A stretch of DNA of 61,255 nt, taken from assembly GCA_002328565.1 (NCBI GenBank), contig DCUU01000020.1, positions 1-61,255 of the forward strand. The letters run 5' to 3'. The DNA is from Candidatus Moranbacteria bacterium UBA2206 (GTDB lineage: Bacteria > Patescibacteriota > Minisyncoccia > Moranbacterales > UBA2206). A program made the position numbers and the translations under genes. The notes below the pieces were generated by a model that saw nothing but the letters and a program-made list of their open reading frames with translations, did not search any database and had not been told where the DNA came from. Positions 48,574 through 56,279 of this stretch are shown piece after piece; the stretch's first letter is position 1; each line of letters opens with the position of its first letter.

Positions 48574-48724
48574 AGGACTTACGCATTTGCTCACGTCAAG
48601 ATATGCTCGTCGCAAAAGCAACTATGAAATTCAACAATTCGCCAGTAATTAAAAATTATTTAAAATAGAATATTTTCCTGGCGACTGCGTTAATATCTTT
48701 TCCGTAATCAAATGTGTGAGTCCT
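48574..48724. repeat. 151-bp MITE-like palindrome, copy 1
   Basis: AGGACTTACGCATTTG (48574-48589) matches the inverse of CAAATGTGTGAGTCCT (48709-48724) at 14 of 16 positions. A second inner pair, AAGATATGCTCGTCGC with GCGACTGCGTTAATATCTT, supports a long cruciform. Related ends occur at 59764-59909. No coding capacity. Confidence 0.75.
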
Positions 48725-48737
48725 GAGTTATATTTTT

Positions 48738-49763
48738 ATGAAATCAAAGAAGAAAATTTGCATAGTGGGTCTTGGGCGTTTCGGGACGCTCATTGCTTCG
48801 ATTTTGAAAAAAGATTTTGAAGTTTCTGCGATAGTCAGTGATGCGAAAAAATATTCTGAAAAAGCAAAAAATTTAGGAATAAAAATCATAGACAAAGAAG
48901 ATTTGAAAAATTTTGACATCATCATTCTTTGCCCACCAATTTCAAAAACCGAACAAATAATCCAAGAAATTGGGCCACTCCTAAAAGAAAAATCAATGCT
49001 GGTTGACACTTGCTCAGTCAAAACTCTGCCTTGTCAGTGGATGAAAAAGCATGTGCCAAAAAACATTGAAATTTTAGGAACGCATCCAATGTTTGGGCCG
49101 GTGACGACAAAATTTAGCTTTGAAAAACAAACTTGGAAATTGGATGGCCTTCAGATTGTTCTTTGCCCTTTGAGAATAAATCAAAAAAGATTAGAAAGCA
49201 TAAGGAAATTTTTGAAAAAACTAAAATTGAAAGTGATTGAAACTACTCCCAAAGAGCATGACCGACAAAACGCCAAAACTTTGGCACTAGTGCATTTTCT
49301 AGGCCGAGCTTTGGTGGCTTCTGGTGTCAAAGAACAAGAAATTTTCACTCCGGGATATACTGATCTTTTGAAAATTATTCCTCACACCGCCAGCGACAAC
49401 TGGCAACTTTTTTTTGATATGAATAATTTCAATCCATTTTCCGAGAAGATTAGAAAAGATTTTTTGAGAAGTTGCCATAATTTGGATTTTAAGATTGCGG
49501 CTTCAGTTGGAGAGGATGAGCTGGAATCATCTAGAAATATAATTGATTCAGTTGATGAAAAGATATTTGAGCTTCTCAAAATTCGTTTTGGGGAAGTTGA
49601 GAAAATTGGAAAGATAAAAAAGAAAAGCGGAAAAAATGTTCGAGATATGGAAAGAGAAGAGAGAATTATTGAAAATAAAGTTAAAAAATTTAAAATGGAT
49701 AAAGAATTAGTGGAAAATATTTACAAAGCTATTTTTAATCATTCATATAAAATTCAAAAATGA
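48738..49763 (+). CDS. Prephenate dehydrogenase fused to chorismate mutase
   Basis: A 341-aa bifunctional enzyme. Residues 1-250 are TyrA: Rossmann start ICIVGLGRFGTLIASILKK, VDTCSVKTLPCQW, GTHPMFGPVTT and ALVHFLGRALVASG. Residues 260-341 are an AroQ-type chorismate mutase (SSRNIIDSVDEKIFELLKIR, ERIIENKVKKFKMDKELVEN). The order is dehydrogenase-mutase, the reverse of the E. coli T-protein. It turns chorismate into prephenate and then 4-hydroxyphenylpyruvate. The stop overlaps the next start (ATGA at 49760). Confidence 0.88.
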   Translation: MKSKKKICIVGLGRFGTLIASILKKDFEVSAIVSDAKKYSEKAKNLGIKIIDKEDLKNFDIIILCPPISKTEQIIQEIGPLLKEKSMLVDTCSVKTLPCQWMKKHVPKNIEILGTHPMFGPVTTKFSFEKQTWKLDGLQIVLCPLRINQKRLESIRKFLKKLKLKVIETTPKEHDRQNAKTLALVHFLGRALVASGVKEQEIFTPGYTDLLKIIPHTASDNWQLFFDMNNFNPFSEKIRKDFLRSCHNLDFKIAASVGEDELESSRNIIDSVDEKIFELLKIRFGEVEKIGKIKKKSGKNVRDMEREERIIENKVKKFKMDKELVENIYKAIFNHSYKIQK

Positions 49764-50863
49764 TACTCTCAAAAAGAATTCAAAAAATTGAAAGCTCGGG
49801 AATCAGAAAAGTTTTTGATTTAGCCGCCAAGAACAAGGGAAAATATGTGAATTTTTCTATTGGCCAACCGCATTTTGAGACACCGAAAAAACTTAAGATT
49901 TCAGCGCAAAAAGCTATTTCAGATAATTGCAATGCTTATACTCCAACCAAAGGAATCTTGAAACTCCGAGAAGAAATTTCTGAGAACCTCAAAAAAACAC
50001 GAAAAATCAAAGCTAATCCAGAAAATATTATTGTCACTGCCGGAACTTCTGGGGCGATTTTCTTGCTTTTTTCTTCAATTTTTGACCCAGGAGATGAAGT
50101 GATTTTGCCAGATCCATATTTTGTGATGTACCAACAAATGTTGAATTTTTTAGGAGTGAAGATAAAATACCTTGATACTTATCCAGACTTTCATATAAAT
50201 TCGAAAAAACTGGAAAAATTAATTAACAAAAAAACTAAAGCAATAGTTCTCAATTCTCCTAATAATCCAACCGGGGCAGTTTATACTAAAAGTGAAATTA
50301 AAAATATAGTCGAAGTTGCCAAGAAGAATGATGTATTAATTATTTCTGATGAAATTTATGACGCATATAATTATGATCAAAATTTTTTTTCGCCCGCTTC
50401 AATTTATGCAAAAACAATAATTCTCAGTGGTTTCTCTAAGAGTCACTCGATCACTGGTTGGAGAATAGGATATGCCTATGCATCAAATGAAATCATTGAA
50501 GCGATGAATAAGTTGCAACAATATACTTTCGTCTGCGCGCCTTCCTTTGCGCAATTTGCAATGCTGGGTAATATTGATTCAATTCCAAAAAATGAAATTG
50601 CAAATTACAAGAATAAAAGAAATTTTGTATATGAAAATCTCAAAGATTTATATGAAATAAATATGCCCGAAGGCGCTTTCTATGCTTTCATAAAAATTCC
50701 AAAAGATCAGAAAAATTTCCTCGAAAAACTTTTGAAAAATAATCTGCTGGTTGTGCCAGGGGAAGTTTTTTCTCAGAAAAAAGGCTACTTCCGAATCTCT
50801 TTTGCCGTGCCAGATTCAGAATTGAAAAAGGGGATAGACATTCTTAAAAAAGCAATTGCCTAA
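49760..50863 (+). CDS. Class I/II aminotransferase (aromatic or aspartate)
   Basis: A 367-aa PLP enzyme of fold type I. NFSIGQPHFETP, AYTPTKGILKLREEIS, NSPNNPTGAVYTKSEI, ISDEIYDAYNY and the PLP Lys in SGFSKSHSITGWRIGYAYAS are present, and FRISFAVPDSEL has the substrate-binding Arg. In this operon it most likely transaminates phenylpyruvate and 4-hydroxyphenylpyruvate to Phe and Tyr. Translationally coupled to the preceding gene; a terminator follows. Confidence 0.92.
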   Translation: MILSKRIQKIESSGIRKVFDLAAKNKGKYVNFSIGQPHFETPKKLKISAQKAISDNCNAYTPTKGILKLREEISENLKKTRKIKANPENIIVTAGTSGAIFLLFSSIFDPGDEVILPDPYFVMYQQMLNFLGVKIKYLDTYPDFHINSKKLEKLINKKTKAIVLNSPNNPTGAVYTKSEIKNIVEVAKKNDVLIISDEIYDAYNYDQNFFSPASIYAKTIILSGFSKSHSITGWRIGYAYASNEIIEAMNKLQQYTFVCAPSFAQFAMLGNIDSIPKNEIANYKNKRNFVYENLKDLYEINMPEGAFYAFIKIPKDQKNFLEKLLKNNLLVVPGEVFSQKKGYFRISFAVPDSELKKGIDILKKAIA

Positions 50864-50901
50864 TCTTTGCTGGGATTTACACACTTAAAAATATTAAACG
50901 T

Positions 50902-50938
50902 TAAAATAAAACCTTCTTGTTGGAGGTTTTATTTTTTA
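50902..50938 (+). terminator. Terminator of the aromatic operon
   Basis: TAAAATAAAACCT, loop, AGGTTTTATTTTTT (50924-50937). Confidence 0.88.
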
Positions 50939-50942
50939 AAAA

Positions 50943-51059
50943 TTGTCATTCTGAGCGAAGCCGAAGAATCTACTAAATAATAATTCTAGTAATAATAAAC
51001 AGCAGATCCTTCGACTACGTTCTGACGTTAAAACGCCATCACTCCGCTCAGGATGACAA
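50943..51059. repeat. 117-bp palindromic element upstream of csoR
   Basis: TTGTCATTCTGAGCG at the left end is the near inverse of CGCTCAGGATGACAA (51045-51059); an inner pair is GAATCT / AGATCC with CTTCG. It has the same GTCAT...ATGAC ends as the elements in femX and murE. Nothing else is seen in this 307-bp gap apart from the terminator and the csoR promoter. Confidence 0.78.
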
Positions 51060-51078
51060 CTATGGGAGATTGAAATAT

Positions 51079-51124
51079 TTGACAACTTTCGAGAGTAGTA
51101 TATGATGTACCTAGGGGGGAGGTA
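51079..51124 (+). promoter_or_regulatory. csoR promoter with predicted CsoR operator
   Basis: TTGACA (51079-51084), 16 bp, TATGAT (51101-51106). Directly downstream, TACCT-(A G-tract)-AGGTA (51108-51124) with six G in a row has the form of CsoR/RcnR operators: a G-tract between inverted arms. Bound repressor would cover +1. Confidence 0.7.
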
Positions 51125-51170
51125 TGTATAAAATTTTTAATTTTTAATTTACAATTTTTAAACTACAAAT

Positions 51171-51437
51171 ATGGAAGAGAATAAAAACACAATAACAGCC
51201 TTAAAAAAGGCGCATAGCCATTTGGGCAATGTGATAAAAATGGCGGAGGAAAAAGAGTATTGCATTGATATTTTGCAACAGAATTTAGCAGTAATGGGAC
51301 TTTTGAAATCAGCTAATTCAAAAATATTAGAAGGACATCTAAATTCTTGTTTTCAAAATGCTATGCGCGGAACTAATGAAAAAAGAAAAAAAGAAATGAT
51401 TGAAGAGATTTTGGTAATTAATAAGTTGAGTAAATAA
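51171..51437 (+). CDS. csoR: CsoR-type copper-sensing repressor
   Basis: An 88-aa all-helical metal-sensitive repressor (DUF156). LKKAHSHLGNVIKMAEEKEY, CIDILQQNLAVMGLLKSANS and KILEGHLNSC carry the copper ligands Cys31, His56 and Cys60, with the same spacing (25 and 4) as the Cys-His-Cys site of M. tuberculosis CsoR. Cu(I) releases it from DNA. It heads a copper operon with a membrane fusion protein and CopA, and a fitting operator overlaps its own promoter. Confidence 0.92.
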   Translation: MEENKNTITALKKAHSHLGNVIKMAEEKEYCIDILQQNLAVMGLLKSANSKILEGHLNSCFQNAMRGTNEKRKKEMIEEILVINKLSK

Positions 51438-51441
51438 TAAA

Positions 51442-52800
51442 ATGAAAAAGAAAATATACATCAAAGGAATGCATTGCGTGGCATGTGAAAAAATTCTTGA
51501 GGATGAGCTTATGCATGTCCCTTTCGTGAAAGAAGTGAAGGCCGACAGAAAAAAAGGCGAAGTAGAGATTCGTTATGGAGAAAAGGAACCTAACACGTTG
51601 GCTATCAAAGAAATGGTAAAAAAAATTGGTTATGAAGCTTTTGAAGAAAAACCAGGGAAAGATAACAGCAGGGAAGAAAAAACAACCTTTATGCAGTGGT
51701 TAAAAGCCATTATAATTGTGGCAATAGTTTTAGTTGTATTTAGAATTTTTCAGGATGCTGGGATAGTGGACAACATAAACATCAGGGGCGTGGAAGTCTC
51801 ACTCGGAATTTCTTTTCTAGTGGGGATAGTAGCTTCACTCTCATCGTGTCTCATTATCGTTGGGGGAGTGATAATCGCTTTTGGAGAAAAATATAAAGGC
51901 GAAGGAAAAGATTTTTTTTCTCGAGCAGTTAAGCCAAATCTAATATTTCACCTTGGAAGACTTACGACTTTTTTTGTACTGGGTGGATTCCTAGGACTTT
52001 TGGGCGGACAGATAAATATCAGTGGTAATTTTGTCGCTGTTTTTTCGATAGCAATCGCACTTATTATGGGATGGCTGGGACTAAATATCTTGGGCATCGT
52101 TCCTTCAATTTCTAATTTAGGTTTAGGATTACCTAAAAGCCTTACTAGACACTGGGATTCCTTGAAAAGTTCGGAGCATAAAGCCGCTCCATTTTTACTT
52201 GGAGTTTCAAGTTTCTTTTTGCCTTGTGGCTTTACTCAAAGCATGCAAATTTTCGCTCTAACTTCGGGTAGTTTTTGGACAGGGGGATTGAGTCTGCTTC
52301 TTTTTGCTCTAGGTACTGTGCCATCGCTTTTGATTTTAGGTATCACAGCTTCTTGGTCAAGCAGTAGAAAAATGGTGGTGTTTCAAAAAGTAGCTGGGAT
52401 ATTAGTTGTGTTATTCGCTTTTTTTACTTTGCAATCCGGTTTGGCCTTGAGGGGAGTAGCGACAAATGTCATTAGCACTAATGATACAAAACAAACAACT
52501 CCTTCATCTTCTACTGAGAAAAAAATTGATGATAAAAATGTGCAAATTGTAGAAATGCGTGTGACGAGCTCAGGTTTTCAACCAGCCGTGCTTAAAATCA
52601 AAAAAGATATTCCGGTTAAGTGGATTGTGAAAGGCGATCAACTTAGTGGTTGTACTAATAAAATAATTGTTCCAAGTCTGGAAATTTCCAAGGCATTGGT
52701 GTCAGGAGATAATATAATAAATTTCACACCTAAAACTACCGGAACGATTCCTTTTAGTTGTTGGATGGGCATGGTGAAGGGAAAGTTTATCGTTGAATAA
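51442..52800 (+). CDS. HMA - SafE/DsbD-like transporter - cupredoxin fusion
   Basis: A 452-aa three-part protein. Residues 1-68 form a heavy-metal-associated domain (GMHCVACEKILEDEL, Cys12 and Cys15). Residues 80-345 form about seven membrane helices of the TauE/SafE or UreH/DsbD-like family (SFLVGIVASLSSCLIIVGG, GVSSFFLPCGFTQSMQIFAL). Residues 365-452 form a cupredoxin-like domain with candidate ligands in GCTNKI and FSCWMGM. The domains suggest copper is bound inside, handled by the membrane part, and bound outside. Between csoR (4 bp) and copA, it belongs to the copper response. Confidence 0.85.
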   Translation: MKKKIYIKGMHCVACEKILEDELMHVPFVKEVKADRKKGEVEIRYGEKEPNTLAIKEMVKKIGYEAFEEKPGKDNSREEKTTFMQWLKAIIIVAIVLVVFRIFQDAGIVDNINIRGVEVSLGISFLVGIVASLSSCLIIVGGVIIAFGEKYKGEGKDFFSRAVKPNLIFHLGRLTTFFVLGGFLGLLGGQINISGNFVAVFSIAIALIMGWLGLNILGIVPSISNLGLGLPKSLTRHWDSLKSSEHKAAPFLLGVSSFFLPCGFTQSMQIFALTSGSFWTGGLSLLLFALGTVPSLLILGITASWSSSRKMVVFQKVAGILVVLFAFFTLQSGLALRGVATNVISTNDTKQTTPSSSTEKKIDDKNVQIVEMRVTSSGFQPAVLKIKKDIPVKWIVKGDQLSGCTNKIIVPSLEISKALVSGDNIINFTPKTTGTIPFSCWMGMVKGKFIVE

Positions 52801-52902
52801 AAATTAACCCTGTTAAATAATTTTAATTTTTTTAAAATTAAAATTAGATTTGTACATATTTAAAATTAACAATAAATAGAACAATTAATAATAATTTAAA
52901 TT

Positions 52903-55071
52903 ATGAGCAAAAAAATAATCCTAAAAATCTCCGGCATGACTTGTGCTAGTTGTGCGCTGAGCAATGAAAAAGAATTGATCAAATCTAAAGGAATAATTTC
53001 TGCTTCAGTTAATTTTGCTTCAAAAAATGCGCAAGTGGAATATGAACCGGAAATCATTGATGAAAGCCAAGTCAAAAAAATCATCAAAGATAATGGCTAT
53101 AACATTGAAGAACGTGGCGAGCATCATCATGAGATGGAAAGTATAACTAAAAATTGGAACAGTTTTATCTGGTCAGCAGTTTTGAGTGCGCCGTTAATTT
53201 TGGAAATGTTTTATAAGTTTAGATTAGATCGAAATATTTTCAATATTGATTTAGTTATGTGGGCCCATCTTCTCTTAGCGACAATTGTTGTTTTTGTTTT
53301 TGGTTGGCGTTTTCATCGCACAATGCTTCTTAAACTAAAAAAGTTTGAAGCTAATATGGACACCTTAGTTTCAATTGGAACTCTAGTGGCCTATTTCTAT
53401 AGCTTTTGGGCATTTTTTTCCGGCCAAGAAGGTTATCTAGAATCAGCCGTGGCAATTATTACTCTCATTCTTTTGGGTAAGTATTTTGAAACTAGAAGTA
53501 TGGGGCGGGCAGGAGAAGCGATGAGAAAACTTATGGAATTTGGAGTGAAATATGCTCGGGTGATCGATGCAAAAAACAAAGAAGAAATGATTGAAGTTGA
53601 TAAGGTGAAAATTGGCGACATTCTTCTTGTGAAACCGAGTGAAAAAATTCCACTCGATGGAGAAATAATTTCGGGCGTTTCCAGCGTGGACGAATCAATG
53701 CTCACCGGCGAATCTTTGCCAGTAGAAAAAAAGATAGGCGAAAAAGTGTATGGTGCGACAATCAATCAAGATGGTGTGATAAGAATTAAGGTGAGCCAGA
53801 TTGGCGAAGGCACAGTGCTTGCGCAAATAATAAAAACCGTGGAAGAGGCGCAAATGTCCAAGGCGCCAATACAAAAATTAGCTGACAAGATATCAGGAAT
53901 TTTTGTTCCAATTATCATAATAATAGCTTTCGGAACTTTCTTTTTTTGGAATCTATTTTCAGGCAATCTTTCTCTTTCTATCATCAACGCGGTGGCAGTT
54001 TTAGTTATCGCGTGTCCATGTGCTCTTGGACTGGCTACGCCAACGGCCATTATGGTAGGAACAGGACGCGCTTCAAAGAGGGGTATACTTTTCAAAACGG
54101 GGGAAAGTTTTGAAAGAGCCGAGAAAATTTCCACCGTAGTTTTTGACAAAACTGGTACGCTCACGCAGGGGAAGCCGGAAGTCAAAAAAATCATAATAAA
54201 CCCGCAGGAGAATTTTTCGAGCGAGTCAGTTTTGAAAATTGCCTCGTCTCTTTCGAACAATTCCGAGCATCCAATTTCCAGCGCGATTAACAACTATGCC
54301 AAAGATAAAAATATTATTCTAGCGCGTTTGGAAGAAATTAAAGAAGAAAAAGGCAAGGGGATCTCGGCAATTTGTGAGGAGCACAAAACCAAACTTCTCT
54401 TGGGGAATAAGAAACTACTAGAAGATTATGGCGTGGATTTGGCTTGGGTGGAAAATATTTTAAACGAAGAAAATCAAACAGGGGGCTCATATCTTTTTGT
54501 TGCTCACGGTGAAAAAGTAATCGGTGCAATTTTAGTGGCAGACAAAGCTAGGGTCGAAGCAAGGAAGGTTATTGAAAAAATCAAGAAAATGAAAATTACC
54601 GTGGCGATGATAACTGGGGATAACAAAAAAACAGCCGAAACAATTGGAAAGGAATTAGGCATAGAAAAAATAATCGCCGAAGTTTTGCCGGAGGGAAAAA
54701 CTAGGGAGATAAAAAAACTTCAAGAAAATGGCGAAGGAGTGATTTTTGTGGGAGACGGGATAAATGATGCGCCAAGTCTTGTTCAGGCTAATTTGGGAAT
54801 CGCGATGGGGAGCGGTACTGATATTGCCAAAGAAGCCGGGCAAATAATTCTGCTGGAAAACAATTTAGAAAAAGTGGTGGAAGCGATTGAAATTTCCAAA
54901 ATTACTTTTCGTACAATCAAGCAAAATTTATTCTGGGCTTTTTTCTATAATATCGTAGCTATTCCGCTAGCTGCTTTTGGATTTTTGTCTCCCGCCATTG
55001 CTGCGGGCGCAATGTCGCTTAGCTCAGTGTCGGTCGTGCTAAATAGTCTTCGAATTTATAGGAAAAAGTAG
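52903..55071 (+). CDS. copA: Cu(I)-exporting P1B-type ATPase
   Basis: A 722-aa copper pump. One N-terminal HMA domain (GMTCASCALS, Cys14 and Cys17), eight membrane helices with the metal-binding CPC (371-373, ACPCALGLATPTAIM), the actuator TGES (MLTGESLPVEKK), phosphorylated Asp415 in DKTGTLTQG, the SEHPISSAI nucleotide motif and GDGINDAPSL. Exports Cu(I) using ATP. Located at the end of the csoR operon, 102 bp downstream of the fusion gene across a dispersed repeat (52808-52854). Confidence 0.97.
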   Translation: MSKKIILKISGMTCASCALSNEKELIKSKGIISASVNFASKNAQVEYEPEIIDESQVKKIIKDNGYNIEERGEHHHEMESITKNWNSFIWSAVLSAPLILEMFYKFRLDRNIFNIDLVMWAHLLLATIVVFVFGWRFHRTMLLKLKKFEANMDTLVSIGTLVAYFYSFWAFFSGQEGYLESAVAIITLILLGKYFETRSMGRAGEAMRKLMEFGVKYARVIDAKNKEEMIEVDKVKIGDILLVKPSEKIPLDGEIISGVSSVDESMLTGESLPVEKKIGEKVYGATINQDGVIRIKVSQIGEGTVLAQIIKTVEEAQMSKAPIQKLADKISGIFVPIIIIIAFGTFFFWNLFSGNLSLSIINAVAVLVIACPCALGLATPTAIMVGTGRASKRGILFKTGESFERAEKISTVVFDKTGTLTQGKPEVKKIIINPQENFSSESVLKIASSLSNNSEHPISSAINNYAKDKNIILARLEEIKEEKGKGISAICEEHKTKLLLGNKKLLEDYGVDLAWVENILNEENQTGGSYLFVAHGEKVIGAILVADKARVEARKVIEKIKKMKITVAMITGDNKKTAETIGKELGIEKIIAEVLPEGKTREIKKLQENGEGVIFVGDGINDAPSLVQANLGIAMGSGTDIAKEAGQIILLENNLEKVVEAIEISKITFRTIKQNLFWAFFYNIVAIPLAAFGFLSPAIAAGAMSLSSVSVVLNSLRIYRKK

Positions 55072-55099
55072 CATAATATAATTTTTATAAATAAAAAAC

Positions 55100-55167
55100 A
55101 CTACCGTATTCTAGTATACGGTAGTAAAATAATTTTTCTGAATCTTCCTAACATTCAATGTTAGGAA
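55100..55167. repeat. Double-palindrome element, copy 1
   Basis: ACTACCGTAT/ATACGGTAGT (55100-55125) followed by TTCCTAACATT/AATGTTAGGAA (55145-55167, 1-nt spacer). A second copy with the same order and flanks lies at 58033-58098. Both sit at the 3' end of a plus-strand gene, just before the stop codon of a convergent minus-strand gene. Confidence 0.85.
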
Positions 55168-55171
55168 ATAA

Positions 55172-55942
55172 TTATTTTGTTAAGCTCCAAAGTTTTTTCA
55201 ATATCTCGCGCATATTCTGAGCGAGAAGCTCATCGTGAATTTCGATGGCATAGAAAGGATGTTGGCGAGTAGAAATTGTCACTAGGTAATTTCCGCAAAC
55301 CCAAACAGTGGAAGTAAAATTCATATCAGGGAAAAATTTCACTTGTCTTTTGGGTTGATATTTTCCGATTAATTTTTTTTCAACTTCAGAAACATTAGTA
55401 AGGACCTGGGCTTGATAATTTCCATCTTTACTTTCTTTAGTTTTCCATGTTTCTTCAATCCATTTGGGAAAATTTTCCACGAAGCTATGATCTTGAAATC
55501 CCCACCACACGCCGTCAATTGAAATAATTTCTTTTTGCCATTTCACAATATTATCAAACAAAAATTTTTCTAAATTATTTTCTTCGATAAATCTAATTTT
55601 GGGAACGGGATAATTTTTTTCGCAGTTGATAAGATTAAGTTCATTTACAGCACCTTTGATTAAGAGTTCTTTTTCTTTTATTTCTCTTTTGGTTTGATCT
55701 AGGATTCTGTTCAAATTTTCAGGAGGCAAAGCGATGAAATATAAAATCTTGTTGCTTAGGTCTTCCGCAATGATTCCTTTAGATACAAGTCCCTTAGCTA
55801 CAGCATAGAGTGTAGCGCGATTAAGATTCGTTGTCTTGGCTAAATCAGACGGTTTTGTTTTGCCGTGCTTCAAAAGAGCAAGATATATGCGTATCTCTTT
55901 TTCATTTAGTCCAAGTTTTTGGAGGGTTTTGTTTATTGGCAT
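55172..55942 (-). CDS. TrmB-like transcriptional regulator (copy 4)
   Basis: A 256-aa protein with an N-terminal winged helix (LQKLGLNEKEIRIYLALLKH, DLAKTTNLNRATLYAVAKGL) and a C-terminal domain with Trp-rich segments (ISIDGVWWGFQDHSFVENFP). It diverges from a methyltransferase/secreted-protein pair. Its own consensus promoter lies about 150 nt upstream, and a palindromic element fills the leader. A TATTGTCAA...TTGACAATA inverted repeat between the divergent promoters is a candidate operator. Confidence 0.75.
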   Translation of the reverse strand: MPINKTLQKLGLNEKEIRIYLALLKHGKTKPSDLAKTTNLNRATLYAVAKGLVSKGIIAEDLSNKILYFIALPPENLNRILDQTKREIKEKELLIKGAVNELNLINCEKNYPVPKIRFIEENNLEKFLFDNIVKWQKEIISIDGVWWGFQDHSFVENFPKWIEETWKTKESKDGNYQAQVLTNVSEVEKKLIGKYQPKRQVKFFPDMNFTSTVWVCGNYLVTISTRQHPFYAIEIHDELLAQNMREILKKLWSLTK

Positions 55943-55951
55943 AAAAATATG

Positions 55952-56079
55952 GTCATCCTCGCACCCGCTTTCGCGAGTATAAACTCCAGCGGGGATCTAG
56001 TCTAAGAGTTTATTTATTTAGAAAGACTTAAAATATACAAAAGGCTTTTTCACTAGATTCCTGCCTGCGCAGGAATGAC
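55952..56079. repeat. GTCATCC...GGAATGAC palindromic element
   Basis: About 128 bp. GTCATCC (left) and GGAATGAC (right) are near inverses, as are GGATCTAGT and ACTAGATTCC inside; TTCCTGCCTGCGCAGGAAT forms a local hairpin. It makes up most of the leader of the fourth TrmB-like gene. Confidence 0.72.
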
Positions 56080-56085
56080 ATATTC

Positions 56086-56114
56086 ATTATACTCCGTTGT
56101 CAGGATATTGTCAA
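56086..56114 (-). promoter_or_regulatory. Consensus promoter of the fourth TrmB-like gene
   Basis: On the minus strand, TTGACA (56114-56109), 17 bp, TATAAT (56091-56086), an exact consensus. Confidence 0.8.
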
Positions 56115-56160
56115 CAATTGTTGGACAAAAATTGACAATATTTATAATTCTTGCTAAGTT
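56106..56160 (+). promoter_or_regulatory. Promoter and candidate operator of the methyltransferase operon
   Basis: TATTGTCAA (56106-56114) and TTGACAATA (56132-56140) are perfect inverse arms around CAATTG. TTGGAC (56121), 16 bp, TATAAT (56143-56148) or TTGACA (56132), 17 bp, TAAGTT (56155-56160) can drive the plus-strand genes. The rest of this 337-bp gap holds the palindromic element and the 12-codon leader ORF. Confidence 0.55.
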
Positions 56161-56227
56161 TAGTTATTAATTTAGAAATTAATCTAAATTAAAGTTATTT
56201 AAAAAATGCAATAAAAAAAGGAGGACG

Positions 56228-56266
56228 ATGGGAATTGGTCGTGTTTTGATTTTAACTTGCAAATGA
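56228..56266 (+). CDS. Putative 12-aa leader peptide
   Basis: ATG with an AAAGGAGG site 3 nt upstream opens MGIGRVLILTCK and stops 14 nt before the methyltransferase ATG. The AGGAG of the next gene lies just after its stop. It could couple or regulate translation of the operon. The ribosome-binding site is the only evidence. Confidence 0.4.
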   Translation: MGIGRVLILTCK

Positions 56267-56279
56267 AGGAGAGAAGCTC

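Noticed and set aside
51121..51147. A 7-codon leader ORF directly after the CsoR operator
   Set aside because: The GGAGG abuts the ATG with no spacing, so it would not initiate well, and the G-tract is better explained as an operator.
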